A DNA stretch of 64,000 bases from Bolinopsis microptera (lineage: Eukaryota; Ctenophora; Tentaculata; Lobata; Bolinopsidae): the NCBI RefSeq assembly GCF_026151205.1, contig NC_087084.1, positions 1,960,312 to 2,024,311 on the forward strand, in the 5' to 3' direction. A program made the position numbers and the translations under genes. Of this stretch, positions 12,111-23,292 are shown one piece after another. The first letter of the stretch is position 1. The number at the start of each line of letters is the position of its first letter. The notes beneath the pieces are model-generated. The model was not told where the DNA came from and ran no database searches. It saw only the letters and a list, made by a program, of their open reading frames with translations.

Positions 12111-12600
12111 AGGAATGTTATCAGTTATGTAGAGGATATGACAGACAATCGCATAAATAATCTTATCGCATTCTTTATCTTATGCCATACAAGTTATCAC
12201 TGTGCAGTGTGCGCGCTACCACCTTTTAATTTTATATGTCCCATTTTCGTTCGTTTCACTAGAGACGGCCGAATGGTTTGTAAACATTTTTAAAACAGCT
12301 GTGCTGATTTTAAATCTTGATTAGTGACAGACTTGAGCAATATTTCAGATCATAAATAACGGTGCCTCTCTTTTATCTATTCTAATGTTGAACATTTTTG
12401 TCGATAAGAAGCAGTATTTATTAACTTCTAACTGGAACTGAAAGTTGACCCTTTTCCCATAAATGTACCAAAATGTACAATGAAATTCTGTCATGTGATA
12501 TTTTGTATCATTATGCAGAATTTGTTTTATTTGTTATTATAAAACAAACTATTTTTATTTGTGTACAGTGTAAATTTCCGAGCGTGCTAAATCACTCTAC
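12111..12600. other. SF3B1 3' flank
   Basis: AT-rich 3' UTR or flank of SF3B1. An ATAAAT-type motif lies near 12154, but no clear canonical polyadenylation signal was singled out. Nothing else recognised. Confidence 0.6.
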
Positions 12601-15300
12601 AGTCGATCTTCGAGATTGTTCTAAAAGGGCCCCCGACAGTTGAAACCAGCTTGAATAGATGTATTTTCGGACGCTGATTCAGAATCACCCCCCATGACAT
12701 AGGGTTAAAATGCTCCCCTGCCGAGATATTGGCGAAAAACTGTCTTGATCACGTGATATGACCGTATATGGAAGTTGGTCGAATTTCTCGTTAGGGTTAG
12801 GGTTTCAGCATATGCTTTTGTTAGGGATTGGGTTGGGATCAGATAAGAGGGTTAGGGTTTCGAATAGTCGTTCAGGGCCAGTTAGAGAACGGGTTGAAAA
12901 AGTCACGTGACAGTCGAGTGTAGAGTGATTAATCACTCGAACTTTGAAATATTTCTAAAAGGCTTCCGACGAAGGCAACTAGTGCTACGAAATAGCGCGC
13001 GCCGGGCTAGTCCATTATAAACCAGCAAACCTTACTTCCTGGCGATATTACTACAGGTAAAATTGCGTCTTCACAGCTTGTTCATGTTGAGCTTAGCGCG
13101 CGCTCGTAAGTTCATCGCATTTGCACGCTTCAAACATTCCGAGAATGCAATTGCACCACGTTTCCTGGGGACCTCAGGCTATCATGTTTATTAATCTCTA
13201 ACGAATAGAGATTAGGCGGAATGACAGGCTGAGCGCGGCCCAGTCAGTAAAGGTGCAGCTATAAGCGCCGCACACAGAATTTGTTTAATTGTTATCTTAC
13301 ATGATTACATGTCATATTTCTTAATTACTTGAGCCAAAATTTCAGAAGCAAAATAATTAAAAAGATATCTCTGCTCTGCCGTGAACATTACGATCCAATT
13401 CAATAACGGAGAGATTCTAAAAACCGCGCGCTGCGCGCTTATTATTTTTGATTGAGCGCGCGCCTCTGTGAACATCAGTATAAGAACCACTCAAGTTTGA
13501 AATACTAAGCAGTACGCAGTTCTGCGTAAACATTTGTAGCATAAGTTTCATTCAACTACCCAACTATGTGACATGTAATTAATTGTTTTAATGTTTAAAG
13601 CAAAACGTATATTAATTTTAATGATAATTGACTTAATTCACGATGTCAATCCTTCGCATTTCGCAGATCTGCATACGATCTGGTTGCAAGAAGATGCGCG
13701 GCGCGGCCAATAAGTGCATTGCGCTACAAGTTCATTAACAATAGGTAAGTGTCCGTTGACTAAATGAACATTTTGTGGAGCCCGAATTCAAATCCTCCGA
13801 TCTCCAAAAGACTTTTATACTGAAGTATGGAGCACGGTCGATTTGAAGTTTTATTTAAATTGCAAAAGCTTGACGGATGACACTCGTTTAAATTTCTTCG
13901 AAGTAGCACGCGCTGGCCGGTTAGTGCATTAATATTTATTTAATATATGCACAATGTAATGCTAAAGCCAGGCTTAAATTTATTTTTTCATGCGCTAATA
14001 GTGCTACATAGTGTGATGATATTTTGTAAACATGTGTGATGATGTGATGTTATACATTTTACTTTAATTTTAGTTGTTACGGTACTATACCAAGTATAAG
14101 CAAAGTTGGTTTATTATTTAAAAGTCATACCACATACACATTTAATTAGGTAGTGCGCCATCGACAGTGAGTCGCGCGTGCCGACTGTAGGTGGTAGGAT
14201 GGTTTTTTAGCGCTAATTTCGGCCAGCACAATTTTCTTCAAACAAATAGATATTAAGTATCCTTCCTGACCTCCGATTGCAACAAAAATTGGTAAGCTTA
14301 CTCATAGACTTACAAGAAAAGTGTCCGAAAAGTTTAAAGCATATCCAACCATCAGACATTATGTTACAGCTAAAAGCAGCGTATTTTGCCCCATTTTGAT
14401 CACTATATCAACTCCGATATCCACCAAATTTTTCGGACAGTTGTGAAAGCCCTATTGGAAGGTCGTCGCCAATTTTCAGAATGATCTCATTCAAGGAACT
14501 GAAGATATATCCAAATAATACGACAAAAATCAACGAATTTGGTCAAATTTGGCCAAATTACGCGACTTTTACAGCTAATTTTGCTCCAAAAGCCGCGCAC
14601 CATCAAATATGGCACGTAGGCGAAACTCACTGATCTTTCTAAAAAGGTATGACAAATTTGGTATTGTGAAAATTCTCACAGTCTCTAGAAAACAATGGTA
14701 CAAAAATTTTTAAAATCCGAGCAAGTTTATTTTTATGTTGCACCCCCTAATTTAATAATTATGATAGGAATCCAATTTAGTAAATATCATAGTTCAGCTT
14801 TACAAAATATCGTTTCAGCAAACACCAAGAAACGCGGTTTGTTTAGATGTCATTTAAAAATCACTATTAGTATTATTCAGGTAATTTAGTAGTTTATAAC
14901 TTGGGGACCCCAGATTGATTGACGATGTCAACCTTGCTTTAACCAAAGCCCTCTCGCTTGCAGTAACAAGCGCGTCACGCAGTACGGCAGTACGCGTATA
15001 CACATGGCTATGTGAAATGTCAACCCATCGAGATCGTTGCTCTGCGAAGCAAAGCAACGATCTTCGATGCGAAGCAATTGATACCGCTTCGCGCGCGAAA
15101 AGTGGCATGCAACGTATGCAGTCAACAAAGCAAGAATGCTAGTTTGCGCGGCGCGTCGAACATCGAAGCGGCGAAGTCCTCCAAACCCCAGGCTACTATG
15201 TTCATAAACCGCCAAATAGAGATTCGGCGGAATGACAGGCTGAGCGCCACCCAGTAAGTAGTTTGGTAATCACAATCACTGCTCCATAAGTGAACACAGA
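12600..15300. repeat. Gene-free stretch with degraded repeats
   Basis: No supported coding sequence. It is unusually rich in GCGCGC clusters for this AT-rich window, holds a short TTAGGG-like stretch near 12790-12850, and contains two diverged copies of a ~75-bp sequence (about 13165-13235 and 15183-15258, both with CGGAATGACAGGCTGAGCGC). A 16-bp imperfect hairpin with core stem GATCGTTGCT lies around 15026-15067. Probably fragments of old non-autonomous elements. Confidence 0.55.
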
Positions 15301-16160
15301 ACAAATTTCTTGAATTGAAAACTTTTTGAGTTATACTGCCAATAGTTCTAATATAACATGACTGTATTTCAAATGATTTATAAACAAAGAATTGGCAGTT
15401 TCAGGATCATCTCAAAACACATCAAATAGAATATTATTAAATCGTGGCGATGTACAAATGACTTACTATACGTACTTGCTCTCTGAAGCCTGTTTTATTT
15501 AGCTATCGACAAACAGTTTATATACATTCAATTAAATCAAGTGATGCAATTGGCAGAGCTCACAATAATAATAATAATAAATTAATGTTATTTTTATACA
15601 ACACCAAAAGGTTAAATAATTTAAATTTAACCCTTATGCACAGCTGTAAATGACACTTAAATTAACGAGAGTGTGCATCTTTGCCTTAGACGGAGTAACA
15701 GTAACTGATGATAAAGATTATATCTGAAAATCCAATACAGTCATACCAAACAATCTGGGCAACATAAAAGTAGAGACAGTGAACAAAAGTGTTGTAATTG
15801 GCAGAGCACAATTCATTGCTACCAATAATTTATTTAAAATTTTTTTTTTTACAAAACACATGATCTACTCCATTATAGGGGCAGGGATGAGGTTGTATGA
15901 GACTTCTGATAGCTGAATCTCACGTTTTGTGTCCACCTTCTTTCCTCGGTACCCTCGTAGAGCAATAAGAGTTGTTCTCAACATTGCAAATCTTATCCTT
16001 GTTCTTACATGTCTTACTACATCGCAGTACCTCTGTAACCATCGCAGTACCTCTGTAACCATCGTAATTAGTAAATACAGAATACTTCGTTGGGAGGGTT
16101 TAAATAAGACTTCTACCAATTGAAGTATGTGATAAGTTGAGATATTAGCTGGAAATATTG
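15300..16160. other. Unassigned sequence upstream of LINE fragment
   Basis: AT-rich, with an ATA repeat near 15567 and a nine-base-plus T run near 15840. A minus-strand open frame overlaps 15865-16452; its last ~60 residues (RIRFAMLRTTLIALRGYRG) look coding-like, but I cannot assign them. Confidence 0.4.
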
Positions 16161-16189
16161 GAGGTATTTTGTTTGTGTTCGTGACCTGT

Positions 16190-16950
16190 GTGTTTAGAAC
16201 ATGTGCCAGAACACGTTGTATAGATGAACAAATCCTAGGGAGGGAATTCTTTGAAAAAGAGCATACAAAGCCGTTGTTTAACAAGAACGGCCTTCTTACC
16301 GTCCACAACCTGTACAAATACACATGTCTATTAGAACTGTTCAAAATTGTCAGATTAGAATTCTCAATCTCACTCCTATCTTTACTCCAGAGATCACCAT
16401 CACAAAGACGTTCAGACCAGTTCATCACCCCAAACCCATCCTCCTCTTTCATTTATCAATCAACAAAAATGTGGAACGACTGTCGAAAAATTGACAGTTT
16501 GATAAGCTTTACTAAGTCAACAAACTTAGTTAAAGTAACACTGAAAAGTGAGCTACTCAAGATACAGTCCAGGTACGAAGAATTAGAATGGACAGAATTA
16601 AACTTCGATAAGAATGAGCTTGTGTTTTAAAACAGAGTCCTTTGACTTTGTTATTTTAAAATTGAAGAATCGTTTGGCCACAACTCACTTCGTTCGCATT
16701 ATAGATTCACATTCACTTTCACCATCACGCACAGTACAGGGTCATACCTCAATACCAAATTATTATAGGGCACAAGAACAAATTTGTTTACAATTATCAA
16801 AATTTGTTGAGCCCAGCAGCTTTCTTTCCTCTCTTCCCCCGTCGTCTGGAGTGTGTGATTTTTGTCGATGTCCGAGCTCTTATATTTATCTTTAGTTTAT
16901 GGTTAACTTTCTGTGATTGGACTCGGTATTTTCGTCCCGGCCGAGTGGGA
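16190..16950 (+). mobile_element. 5'-truncated CR1-like LINE copy (ORF2 C-terminus)
   Basis: The frame 16169-16630 encodes CARTR, FFEKEHTKPLFNKNGLLTVH and NLYKYTCLLEL, matching the C-terminal domain of ORF2 in the long element downstream (FEKEHTKPIFN, LTAQNLYKYHCILEF). Only this tail is present. The two copies differ at many residues, so this belongs to a related but distinct subfamily. The 3' tail probably extends to about 16950; its end is not sharp. Confidence 0.8.
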
Positions 16951-17565
16951 CGATGCTTGCTCGCCAGTTAAGCTATACTATTGATAACACTAATTTCTAC
17001 AAACTGTAGAATATTAAATATAAAATGTGTCCAGTATGGCGCAAATGCATACTTTGATTATTTTTCGACGCCGTCGAGTTTTAATACTTTCAACACTACT
17101 ATATAACAAATAATTTGAGGATGTCCAATATGTCCATGGCTTGCTAAAGTCAACTGCATCGGGGGTACTATGATGGTCCAGGGGGTGCTGAAACAGAAGA
17201 CTGGCACTCTTAACCTGTTAAGAAGTTAAGTAGTTGTAGTGAATAATGTTTCTGTTTGGCAATGTATAACTCCATTCACACCACAATCCACAATTGGACA
17301 ATTGGACAACCCTGATTAATGTGTAGATAGTGTTGAAAGAATTTTGGACTTAAAACTTGAACATCACTTCTGATAACTTTTGGGGCTGTGCTCCAAGAAC
17401 AGGCTGACATATATGGCTTATGGATTATATATATAATGTATTCTGATTAAATGATAGGGCTTGCCAGTCCAACCACCTCATATTTTTCATACTCACCCAC
17501 TCTCTTGTCCCATGTGTCGTAGTCCGTCAGTCTGTTCAATTTTTCAATCAATCTCTTGAATCATT

Positions 17566-19359
17566 TTGACTAATCCAGTTTACACTTTCATTGTTTTCCA
17601 CAACAGAACATTTCAAACTGCTTTCTGCTCTTCCTTCTTTTCAGTGAGTGTGCTAGTTGGACGTGAAGGTGCCCCCTGGTCTGCCTGGTACCCCCATTGC
17701 CTCTTCACCATGATGGAAACCCCCACTCACCCAGAAAATGGTGAGACTCTTCAATCTGTTCCGGACCAGACTTCTTCTACCACGGTTCCGGACCAGACTA
17801 CATCCAACACTCCTACCGTCATTGGAGATATTGACGAAGTACTGAAGGACGTTGAAAAAATAATTCTTTCAGAATACCACGAATCAGAAGAACATAAAAA
17901 TTGTAGTAGCCTTCTAAGTTTCTTCTCAAATGGGTCTGCCCCCCTCGACAACTTTCTGTTGACCCATTCGCAGAGCCTACGCTCAGAGATAGACATAATC
18001 AAGCTAAACATTTGTAGCATTCTCAAAATTGATATCAACAAATTTGCAATCATTACACCATCCATGGTTAAGGGTTGTTCTTCTCTTAAAAAAATCACCC
18101 TTGCAGAGGGTCTCCTATCCTTGCTTGGGCTTGCTGAAAATGTTTGTGCTGTAGTGAGTGGCAAGAAATGTGACGATGCTAAGTCCCCTTCCTACTTGTC
18201 AGCTCCCTCCAGCATTCTAATGGGTCATACTACCTCAGACGAAAGCTCCATACACAAGTCCTTAGAAGCCATTCAGACGTCCATTAAAAACTTGAAAGAC
18301 AATGATAGCCATCTTAGGACTCTCGACTCCATCAACACAAAGCTCGCTGAACTAAAACTAGACATCAACTGTTTTAAAAACAGTAGATCATCAAATGTGT
18401 CCACTCCTGACCTTCCCATGCCACCTTTCAACATAGGGTCACCAGCAGCATCTGAGACAGTCAATGAACAGCTCCTTCTGGATGCGCAGAAGCATGCAAG
18501 TGCAGAGGATTCCAAGTCCAAGCACATTGTGTCGTATGTCCCGGACTTCATAGACACAGACTTAAACACTAAGCTGCTGGTTTTCCTTAATCAACAGAAG
18601 GAAGCCTTTGATGGCAACTCAGAGAATGGCCATGACGTTCTGAGCTTTGGTGAACCGTACGACTACCCTGGAGCTAAAGCTGCAAAGCCCAAATCAACAG
18701 AACTCCCTGAGGTTCTTGCTGAGCTAGCCTCTAAAATAAAAGATCAGCACCCAGGATCAGTGACTAACCAGTGCCTGATAAACCGATACACCGACGAGAA
18801 CAGCTTCCTTCCTAAGCACTCTGATAACGAACAGTCACTGGTCCATGATAGTTCCATCTTTACAGTATCCTTAGGAGGAGAATGCTCTGTCAAGTTCACA
18901 AAAAAAAGTGATCTTGAAGGGGAGATTGTAGAGACAGTAGAGGGATGCAGTCTCTATGTTATGAGCAAACAGTCTCAGTTTCACTGGGACCACAGAATTG
19001 ACAAAAGCACGGAAAAGAGACACCTACGATATAGTATCACCTTCCGATACATAAGCAGTAGCACCAATGCGACACTGATTATTGGTGACTCCAATACCCG
19101 GTACCTCCGATTTGGGTCTGGAAAAGGAACATTTGGACACCGCTTGCCTGGAAGAAGAATAGAATGCTTCACCATAGATAAGCTAGATCCTACCCTTTGT
19201 GTAGGTTATAAAAACATTATAGTTCATTGTGGAGTAAACAACATCAAGAATGATGGGGGGAATGTTAAATATTGGGCAAATGAGCTGAACAAAAAGCTCA
19301 AGACTATAAGTGAATTGTATTTGGTAGCCCTGTTGACGGGAGATCATTCAGTGATGTAG
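17566..19359 (+). CDS. LINE ORF1: AlkB-like 2OG-Fe(II) dioxygenase plus truncated SGNH hydrolase
   Basis: Up to 597 residues; a later start at 17710 (ATGATGGAAACCCC) is more plausible, since the residues before it look like UTR. Residues ~70-320 are low-complexity or helical with no recognised domain. Residues ~395-497 show the AlkB pattern: NRYTDENSFLPKHSDNE with H418-x-D420, a distal H476 (QFHWDHR), and R488-x-S-x-T-x-R494 (RYSITFR), i.e. the iron and 2-oxoglutarate ligands. An SGNH-type start follows at ~504: IIGDSNT (nucleophile S509), then HCGVNNI. The C-terminal catalytic Asp/His block is missing: after ISELY the frame goes to stop at 19359, while a coding-like tail (VDGRSFSDVV, about 19328-19417) continues one frame over. 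This suggests an internal deletion. AlkB enzymes demethylate nucleic acids; the role here is inference. Confidence 0.82.
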   Translation: MTNPVYTFIVFHNRTFQTAFCSSFFSVSVLVGREGAPWSAWYPHCLFTMMETPTHPENGETLQSVPDQTSSTTVPDQTTSNTPTVIGDIDEVLKDVEKIILSEYHESEEHKNCSSLLSFFSNGSAPLDNFLLTHSQSLRSEIDIIKLNICSILKIDINKFAIITPSMVKGCSSLKKITLAEGLLSLLGLAENVCAVVSGKKCDDAKSPSYLSAPSSILMGHTTSDESSIHKSLEAIQTSIKNLKDNDSHLRTLDSINTKLAELKLDINCFKNSRSSNVSTPDLPMPPFNIGSPAASETVNEQLLLDAQKHASAEDSKSKHIVSYVPDFIDTDLNTKLLVFLNQQKEAFDGNSENGHDVLSFGEPYDYPGAKAAKPKSTELPEVLAELASKIKDQHPGSVTNQCLINRYTDENSFLPKHSDNEQSLVHDSSIFTVSLGGECSVKFTKKSDLEGEIVETVEGCSLYVMSKQSQFHWDHRIDKSTEKRHLRYSITFRYISSSTNATLIIGDSNTRYLRFGSGKGTFGHRLPGRRIECFTIDKLDPTLCVGYKNIIVHCGVNNIKNDGGNVKYWANELNKKLKTISELYLVALLTGDHSVM

Positions 19360-19417
19360 TTAATGCCAAAGCTAGAGGCAGATTTTCCCCACGACCACGT
19401 AGATCTATACTTCAGTC

Positions 19418-22400
19418 ATGATAGTTAAATTGATATGCGAAATTTGCTGCTGCTGCAATAAACCTGTACGAGCTGGACACCCTTTCATAATTTGTCAGAT
19501 GTGTGACAAAATAATGCACAAAAAATGCAAAACTAATGACAACATAGTCAAATTTCGAGATGAAATATACTGCAAAGTCTGTATTGAAGCCAACGATATT
19601 ATTCGATACAACCCTTTCTACCAAGCTCCCCACTTTGCTAACAACGGCCTTATTGATGATGAGCCAGTTAATTATATTGAATCTATCTACAACAGCTCAA
19701 AAATTCTTGAAAACTGCAAAACATTCTCCATAACAGAGTTGAATGCCACCACCCTGCCTGGAAATTCAGTCGAATATATGTCCACTTTATTCCTCAACAT
19801 TGATGGGAATGCAACAAACTTTGACAACTTTGCAGTTGAGCAGTCTAGTATAAACCACAAGTTTTCTGTTATTGGTCTTGCAGAAACAAACACTGATGCT
19901 GACAATGGAACACTATATCAGCTCAGTGGATACTCCTCGTGTTACCAATGCCGTTATTTCTGTCAAGACAAAAACCAGTTCAAGGCTAAAGGATCAGGAG
20001 TTTGTCTTTACCTGAAAAACTCTCTAAACTTTAATAAGATTACTGGATTATCTCTCTGTAATGAGCACATAGAATCACTGTTTGTATCTATCACCAGTAT
20101 GAAAGACCCAACCGTTGTAGGGGTTATCTACCGTCCTCCAAACGCATCACTTGAACTGTTTAACGAAGCATATGAACGTATTCTCTCTAAACTGAATGGC
20201 AAGAAGGTATATATCCTTGGGGATTTCAATGTTAACATTTTAAACCACCCATCTTCATCAGAGGACAAATTCCAAGAAATAATATTTAACAATGGCTTTA
20301 TACCAACCATATCAGTGCCAACTCACCATATGCCTGGTTGTTCCAGGACTTGTATTGACAATATCCACACCAATGTATTAGACCAATCCCTTATCTCTGG
20401 TGTCATATCTGACAAGATCTCCCATCACCACCCTATATTCACTTTTGTTAAGCTTTCCCCCGACTCTGTGTCACTATCTGATTCACCAGACAAAATTACT
20501 ATACACTACGACTATAGTAATGCTAACCTAGAGAAGCTCTGTCTTGAAATAGAAAACGATTTGGATAGGTTCCACTACAGTTGTGACACATTTGACTCTT
20601 TTATGCAGCTATTTCAAGAAAAAATAGACTTGTCTTGCAAACTTCTAACTCCAAGAACCACTAAACGTAATAGCATAACCAACCCTTGGATTACCCAGGG
20701 CCTAATTAATTCCATCGAGAAGAAAGCTAGATTGTATTTCGAATGGAAAAAGACTTGTACATTAAAATTACCTGACGGGGATCCGAACAAGCACATTTGC
20801 TACAAGGAATTCGACAAGTTTCTCAAAAGCTCAATAAATATGGCAAAGGCTATGTGCTACACTAGAAAATTCGAAAAGTACAGCATGAACTCTAAAAAGA
20901 CGTGGGAAGTTATTAATGAACTCCGTGGTAAAACTATGTCTCGATGTAAGGACGATTTTGTCATAAACGGTCAGAGAGTTACCTGCAGACGAATAATTGC
21001 TAACAAATTTTGTGAATATTTTACATCTCTTGCAAGTAATCTCAATAAAAATGTACTGTCGAACAATAGTATTTCTCTGGAACCAATTGAATCATTTGCT
21101 CAGTTCATGTCAAATTCAGTATCTGACTCCATTTATCTGGAAGAAACTAATAAAGACGAGATCATCGAGGTGATCAAAGATTTTCAAAATGGCAAGGCGA
21201 GTGACATACCAATAATTGTTGTAAAGAAATCATCAAAGCTTATAGCTGGTACCTTGGCCAGGCTTTACAACACATGTATACAAAGTGGTACATTCCCGAC
21301 TATTTTTAAAACTGGTAAAGTTATTCCCATTTACAAGAAAGACAATAAGGAATGTATCGAAAACTATCGGCCTGTATCAATATTACCTTTATTTGGAAAA
21401 ATTTTCGAGAAGATCATTTACAAACGGCTCTATAATTTCTTCACATCTAAAGGTGTACTGACAGACTCACAGTTTGGATTTAGAAAAGGTCATTCCACCA
21501 CTCATGCTCTACACAAATCTATAGACTCCGTTACAAAGACTCTAGCTGGCAATAAACATGTCTTAGGAATATTCATTGACTTAAGCAAAGCCTTCGACAC
21601 CCTTGACCACAACATTCTTCTAAGCAAATTAAACTCCTATGGTATTAGGGGCACAGCACTTACCTTACTTAAAAGCTATTTGACTAACAGAAAGCAGTAT
21701 GTTATGTATAACGATGTACCATCAGAAACACTGGATGTGAAATTTGGGGTACCACAGGGGTCAATTCTAGGGCCGTTACTCTTCCTACTGTATATGAACG
21801 ATATAGTGAACTGTTTTTCTGACAGTGAGGTGAAATTTGTACTTTATGCTGATGACACTAATATCTTTATATCAGGACCATCTAGAGAAGCAACATACAA
21901 AAAAGCAAACTTAGTTCTTAAACATGTGTCGATTTACATGAAATGTAATCTACTCCATATCAATATGTCTAAATGTTGCTACATCCATTTTAAACCTGCC
22001 TCTGAATATGATGAGACCTGTGCAAGGACCAGACCATTTGCTAACCTGCTAGATGAGTCTAGGTCAATATTCATCGATGGTAAGGTTATTACTAAAGTCA
22101 AGGATACCAAATTCCTAGGTATTGTTATAGATAGTAAGTTAAACTGGGCTGCCCATATGCACTACATTCGTAAAAAACTTCGGTCCATGACTGGTGCAAT
22201 CTGTAGAATTCGACACTCGATACCTGGTGAACTATATTTGAAAATATATAATGCTCTCTTTGAATCACATCTCAGTTATGGTATAAGTGTTTGGGGCGTT
22301 GTCCTTAAAGAACGATCAAATGACAGTCTTTTTATCACACAGAAGCACTGTGTAAGGATCCTTTTTGGTGATCTCGACTCATATTTAGATAAACAATCAA

Positions 22401-22822
22401 CATGTGCACGTACTAGACCGTATGGTATGCAAAAATTAGACCATAAACACTTTGAAAAGGAGCATACAAAACCCATTTTTAATAGACTAAAAATTCTAAC
22501 GGCTCAAAACTTGTACAAATATCACTGCATTTTAGAATTCTCTAAGATTATCAAGTACCACTGCCCCTACTCCCTTTATGAGGCCATCAACATTTCAAAC
22601 CGTGCAACGAGTCTAACTGTTATTCTTCTAAATAAATCAAATACCTTTTTGTTTAATGCAGCCAAGCTTTGGAACACAGTTCATAAAAAAATTTTAACTT
22701 CAAGCAATTGCCTAGAAACTTCCATTAACTTGATAAAATTGAGAACCAAAGCACTATTAGTACAATCACAGGCAGCTGACTTAAAAGATACCTGGACTCC
22801 AACCAATTTTAAATTGCAGTAA
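19418..22822 (+). CDS. LINE ORF2: PHD-like finger, endonuclease, reverse transcriptase
   Basis: 1134 residues, fully open. Residues ~5-55 form a PHD/RING-like zinc finger (CEICCCCNKP, CQMCDKIMHKKC, CKVC). Residues ~120-345 are an AP-type endonuclease (IGLAETNTDAD, VVGVIYRPPN, ILGDFNVNIL, SHHHPIF); the last motif reads SHH where many relatives have SDH. The reverse transcriptase spans ~600-900: PVSILPLFGKIFEKIIYKRL, FGFRKGHSTTHAL, GIFIDLSKAFDTLDH, GVPQGSILGPLLF and the catalytic YADD at 810-813. The C-terminal domain has FEKEHTKPIFN and NLYKYHCILEF, also present in the fragment at 16190. The start ATG overlaps the TGA of the displaced ORF1 tail (ATGA), suggesting coupled termination and reinitiation. 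Confidence 0.95.
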   Translation: MIVKLICEICCCCNKPVRAGHPFIICQMCDKIMHKKCKTNDNIVKFRDEIYCKVCIEANDIIRYNPFYQAPHFANNGLIDDEPVNYIESIYNSSKILENCKTFSITELNATTLPGNSVEYMSTLFLNIDGNATNFDNFAVEQSSINHKFSVIGLAETNTDADNGTLYQLSGYSSCYQCRYFCQDKNQFKAKGSGVCLYLKNSLNFNKITGLSLCNEHIESLFVSITSMKDPTVVGVIYRPPNASLELFNEAYERILSKLNGKKVYILGDFNVNILNHPSSSEDKFQEIIFNNGFIPTISVPTHHMPGCSRTCIDNIHTNVLDQSLISGVISDKISHHHPIFTFVKLSPDSVSLSDSPDKITIHYDYSNANLEKLCLEIENDLDRFHYSCDTFDSFMQLFQEKIDLSCKLLTPRTTKRNSITNPWITQGLINSIEKKARLYFEWKKTCTLKLPDGDPNKHICYKEFDKFLKSSINMAKAMCYTRKFEKYSMNSKKTWEVINELRGKTMSRCKDDFVINGQRVTCRRIIANKFCEYFTSLASNLNKNVLSNNSISLEPIESFAQFMSNSVSDSIYLEETNKDEIIEVIKDFQNGKASDIPIIVVKKSSKLIAGTLARLYNTCIQSGTFPTIFKTGKVIPIYKKDNKECIENYRPVSILPLFGKIFEKIIYKRLYNFFTSKGVLTDSQFGFRKGHSTTHALHKSIDSVTKTLAGNKHVLGIFIDLSKAFDTLDHNILLSKLNSYGIRGTALTLLKSYLTNRKQYVMYNDVPSETLDVKFGVPQGSILGPLLFLLYMNDIVNCFSDSEVKFVLYADDTNIFISGPSREATYKKANLVLKHVSIYMKCNLLHINMSKCCYIHFKPASEYDETCARTRPFANLLDESRSIFIDGKVITKVKDTKFLGIVIDSKLNWAAHMHYIRKKLRSMTGAICRIRHSIPGELYLKIYNALFESHLSYGISVWGVVLKERSNDSLFITQKHCVRILFGDLDSYLDKQSTCARTRPYGMQKLDHKHFEKEHTKPIFNRLKILTAQNLYKYHCILEFSKIIKYHCPYSLYEAINISNRATSLTVILLNKSNTFLFNAAKLWNTVHKKILTSSNCLETSINLIKLRTKALLVQSQAADLKDTWTPTNFKLQ

Positions 22823-22971
22823 TTAAATTGCACATGCAGCAGCACACACCTAATATCACTATCATGATTGAACTATAAGCTGATAAGCTTTCAGATCCAT
22901 TTTTAACCACTTGATGTAATGTTTTTAATAATTAAATATTTTATTTTACAAATTTATATCAGATCGAACCT

Positions 22972-23029
22972 ATATTTGATAATCGAACCTATATTCGATA
23001 ATCAAACCTGTATTCGATAGTTAAATTTA
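22972..23029 (+). repeat. 3' terminal short tandem repeats of the LINE
   Basis: Three imperfect 19-bp units of the type TCGAACCTATATTCGATAA in the LINE 3' UTR. Possibly the 3' recognition end. Confidence 0.75.
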
Positions 23030-23107
23030 TGCGATAAATTGATATTGATATTATTATTGTTGAATGAAGTTAACTCCTGAGATAAATTTTATTAATTTTT
23101 TAACAAA

Positions 23108-23292
23108 GGGACTTGGAGTATAAACGACCAAGTTCGCATAAATGCCTACCCAACCAAGAATTTAGGAGGCAAGGGTGGGTGCGTAAACTTTACGGTCTGC
23201 ACTCTCCGATCCTGTATCACCCTGGATTCTTTTTGACGTATTTTTGTATTAGGTATATACCTTCTATCCATTCTCTTGCTACTCCAAGTCCC
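23108..23292. mobile_element. Short element with 13-bp perfect inverted ends
   Basis: GGGACTTGGAGTA at 23108-23120 is matched by its reverse complement at 23280-23292, enclosing 185 bp without a coding frame. No clear target duplication. It could be a small MITE or a structured part of the LINE 3' end. Confidence 0.5.

Larger units (their letters stand above)
17560..23100 (+). mobile_element. Nearly full-length CR1-like non-LTR retrotransposon with AlkB-like ORF1
   Basis: Two long ORFs in the order expected of a LINE. ORF1 (17566-19359) carries AlkB-like and SGNH-like domains; ORF2 (19418-22822) carries a PHD-like finger, an AP-type endonuclease and a reverse transcriptase with YADD. The 3' UTR ends near short tandem repeats at 22972-23029, as CR1-group elements often do. 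The 5' boundary and target-site duplication are not visible, so the extent is approximate. ORF2 is open throughout; ORF1 appears to carry an internal deletion in its SGNH part. Confidence 0.85.

Noticed and set aside
14854-15304. Several overlapping short open frames on both strands
   Set aside because: Fall in GC-rich repeat relics; frames overlap on both strands, no domain, no splice context.
15865-16452. 195-residue minus-strand open frame
   Set aside because: Mostly antisense to a LINE tail; only its last ~60 residues look coding-like and I could not assign them, so no gene is claimed.
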